In this document: positions 63,304 to 64,000 of the stretch, piece by piece
Layout: each line of letters opens with the position of its first letter
Position numbering within the stretch: position 1 is the stretch's first letter
From: Diaporthe sp. PMI_573
Lineage: Eukaryota > Ascomycota > Sordariomycetes > Diaporthales > Diaporthaceae
Assembly (NCBI GenBank): GCA_021399435.1
Contig: JAJTUP010000091.1
Location: 62,001-126,000, forward strand
Direction: 5' to 3'
Length of the DNA stretch: 64,000 nucleotides
Notes under the pieces: generated by a model
The model's input: the letters and a program-made list of their open reading frames with translations, nothing else
The model's database searches: none
What the model was told of the DNA's origin: nothing
Position numbers and translations under genes: made by a program

Positions 63304-64000
63304 TCAATCGCTATCAAGTGCTTTAACAACTCCACCCAACACCTCAACAACTTGAAGAAGTGCAGTGGCCATGTTTTCCCTGCGCCTTAGGAACATCTCC
63401 GCTTGTTTCAGGCATTGTCGGGGTTGGGATTCCCAGTGGCCCACTGGAAACAGAACTCCCATCGGAGAGTGCTCGAGCTTGGAGAGCGTCTCTTCGTAGC
63501 ATGACTTTTCTACTTCGAGCTTTTTGGCTTGCTGCAAGCTGGCTTCGGAGAGGCTCTGCAAGACATTGTAGACGTGACGTACCTGCCCAGCTACCCTAGC
63601 TCTCTCTTCTATCTTCTTGCGCCTTGCCCTTTCTAGACGATCTCGCTGTTCGGAGAGATACCTTTCTTGCGCAGTAATGGCAAGATAGGCGGCATCATAT
63701 TCGACAGTGCCATTAGGTCCGGGGGACCAAAGCTGCTTCATACTTTCGGCTTCCATTTGTCCGCTGTCGATAGCCAGACGATTTTCATCGAGGTCCTTGA
63801 CCCAGGGAATATCGCAGGTCTGCCCTAAAGCCGCCTTTAGCAGGAGAAGCAGGACCTCCCTCCAATCTGACTGTATTTCGCTTCCGAGGGACTCTGTAAT
63901 AATATAGATCGCATTGACGAGCATGGCAACACCGCCGTCGATGTCGCTAGTGCTTTGGTCGGCAGAAGATATCACGAAGCCATTTAACGGCAATCTCATT
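63304..64000 (-). CDS. ULP1/C48-like protein, 3' part (runs off right edge)
   Basis: The frame is open from the right edge to the TGA at 63304-63306. The segment SDIDGGVAMLVNAIYIITES occupies the place of the SDCGVYVL cysteine motif of C48 proteases, but has Asp-Gly-Gly and no Cys. The next part, WREVLLLLLKAALGQTCDIPW, aligns with [22 protein letters not shown] of the protein at 33163-35142, and a long coiled coil follows (ERYLSEQRDRLERARRKKIE; QAKKLEVEKSCYEETLSKLE), again as in that protein. The two are paralogues. The His and Asp part lies outside the window. Predicted pseudoprotease. Confidence 0.6.
   Translation of the reverse strand, partial: MRLPLNGFVISSADQSTSDIDGGVAMLVNAIYIITESLGSEIQSDWREVLLLLLKAALGQTCDIPWVKDLDENRLAIDSGQMEAESMKQLWSPGPNGTVEYDAAYLAITAQERYLSEQRDRLERARRKKIEERARVAGQVRHVYNVLQSLSEASLQQAKKLEVEKSCYEETLSKLEHSPMGVLFPVGHWESQPRQCLKQAEMFLRRRENMATALLQVVEVLGGVVKALDSD

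Overview
The window reads as a gene-poor, transposon-rich stretch of a filamentous ascomycete genome (Pezizomycotina; a Sordariomycete would fit, but the sequence alone does not settle this). The evidence is short introns of about 45-70 nt with GTAAGT-like donors and CTAAC/CTAAT branch sites, chromovirus-type Gypsy elements, pogo/Fot-like and hAT transposases, a highly-reducing PKS relic, and fungal-type TBP, C2H2, MADS-like, HSF and Nudix sequences. It resembles an accessory or lineage-specific region.

Layout. 0-0.7 kb: the 5' part of an acidic, low-complexity gene that runs off the left edge. 1.2-2.8 kb: an LTR and the integrase end of a degraded Gypsy element. 2.86-8.9 kb: a hAT element (hAT-1) that carries a second, non-autonomous hAT-like element flanked by an 8-bp target duplication. 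9.1-10.0 kb: a complete four-exon TATA-binding-protein gene lying between hAT elements. 10.1-12.9 kb: two truncated hAT transposases. 12.9-24.7 kb: an ankyrin-repeat gene split by a nest three levels deep. An outer pogo-like element sits in the gene, an inner pogo-like element sits in the outer one, and a Gypsy chromovirus with identical LTRs sits in the last codons of the inner transposase. 26-29 kb: three small genes (unknown, C2H2 zinc finger, DnaJ-type zinc motif). 29-33 kb: a 19-bp minisatellite, a foldback element and dispersed repeats. 33-40.8 kb: a large ULP1-like pseudoprotease, an HSF-domain relic, a MADS-like gene and unknown genes. 40.8-44.6 kb: a Copia RT/RNase H remnant, a tRNA-like sequence and a DUF3716-like gene, all sharing a very high density of the word GTACG. 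46.3-47.8 kb: a hAT remnant. 48-55 kb: relics of cyclin, Nudix and secreted-type adenosine deaminase genes, and a double-chromodomain protein gene. 55-64 kb: a ULP1 protease with an intact catalytic set, another hAT, a truncated FG-repeat nucleoporin-like gene, a PKS scrap, and a second pseudoprotease running off the right edge.

No operon-like or pathway logic links the genes. The themes are repeated transposon insertion, broken copies of housekeeping or metabolic genes, and an excess of regulatory-type domains (TBP, MADS-like, HSF, C2H2, chromodomain, ULP1-like). The strongest unexplained signals are the divergent but intact TBP copy, the ULP1-like family with lost catalytic cysteines, and the GTACG-rich segment. 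Intron models and start codons are read by eye. Several listed peptides begin at non-ATG codons, so ATG starts were chosen where possible.
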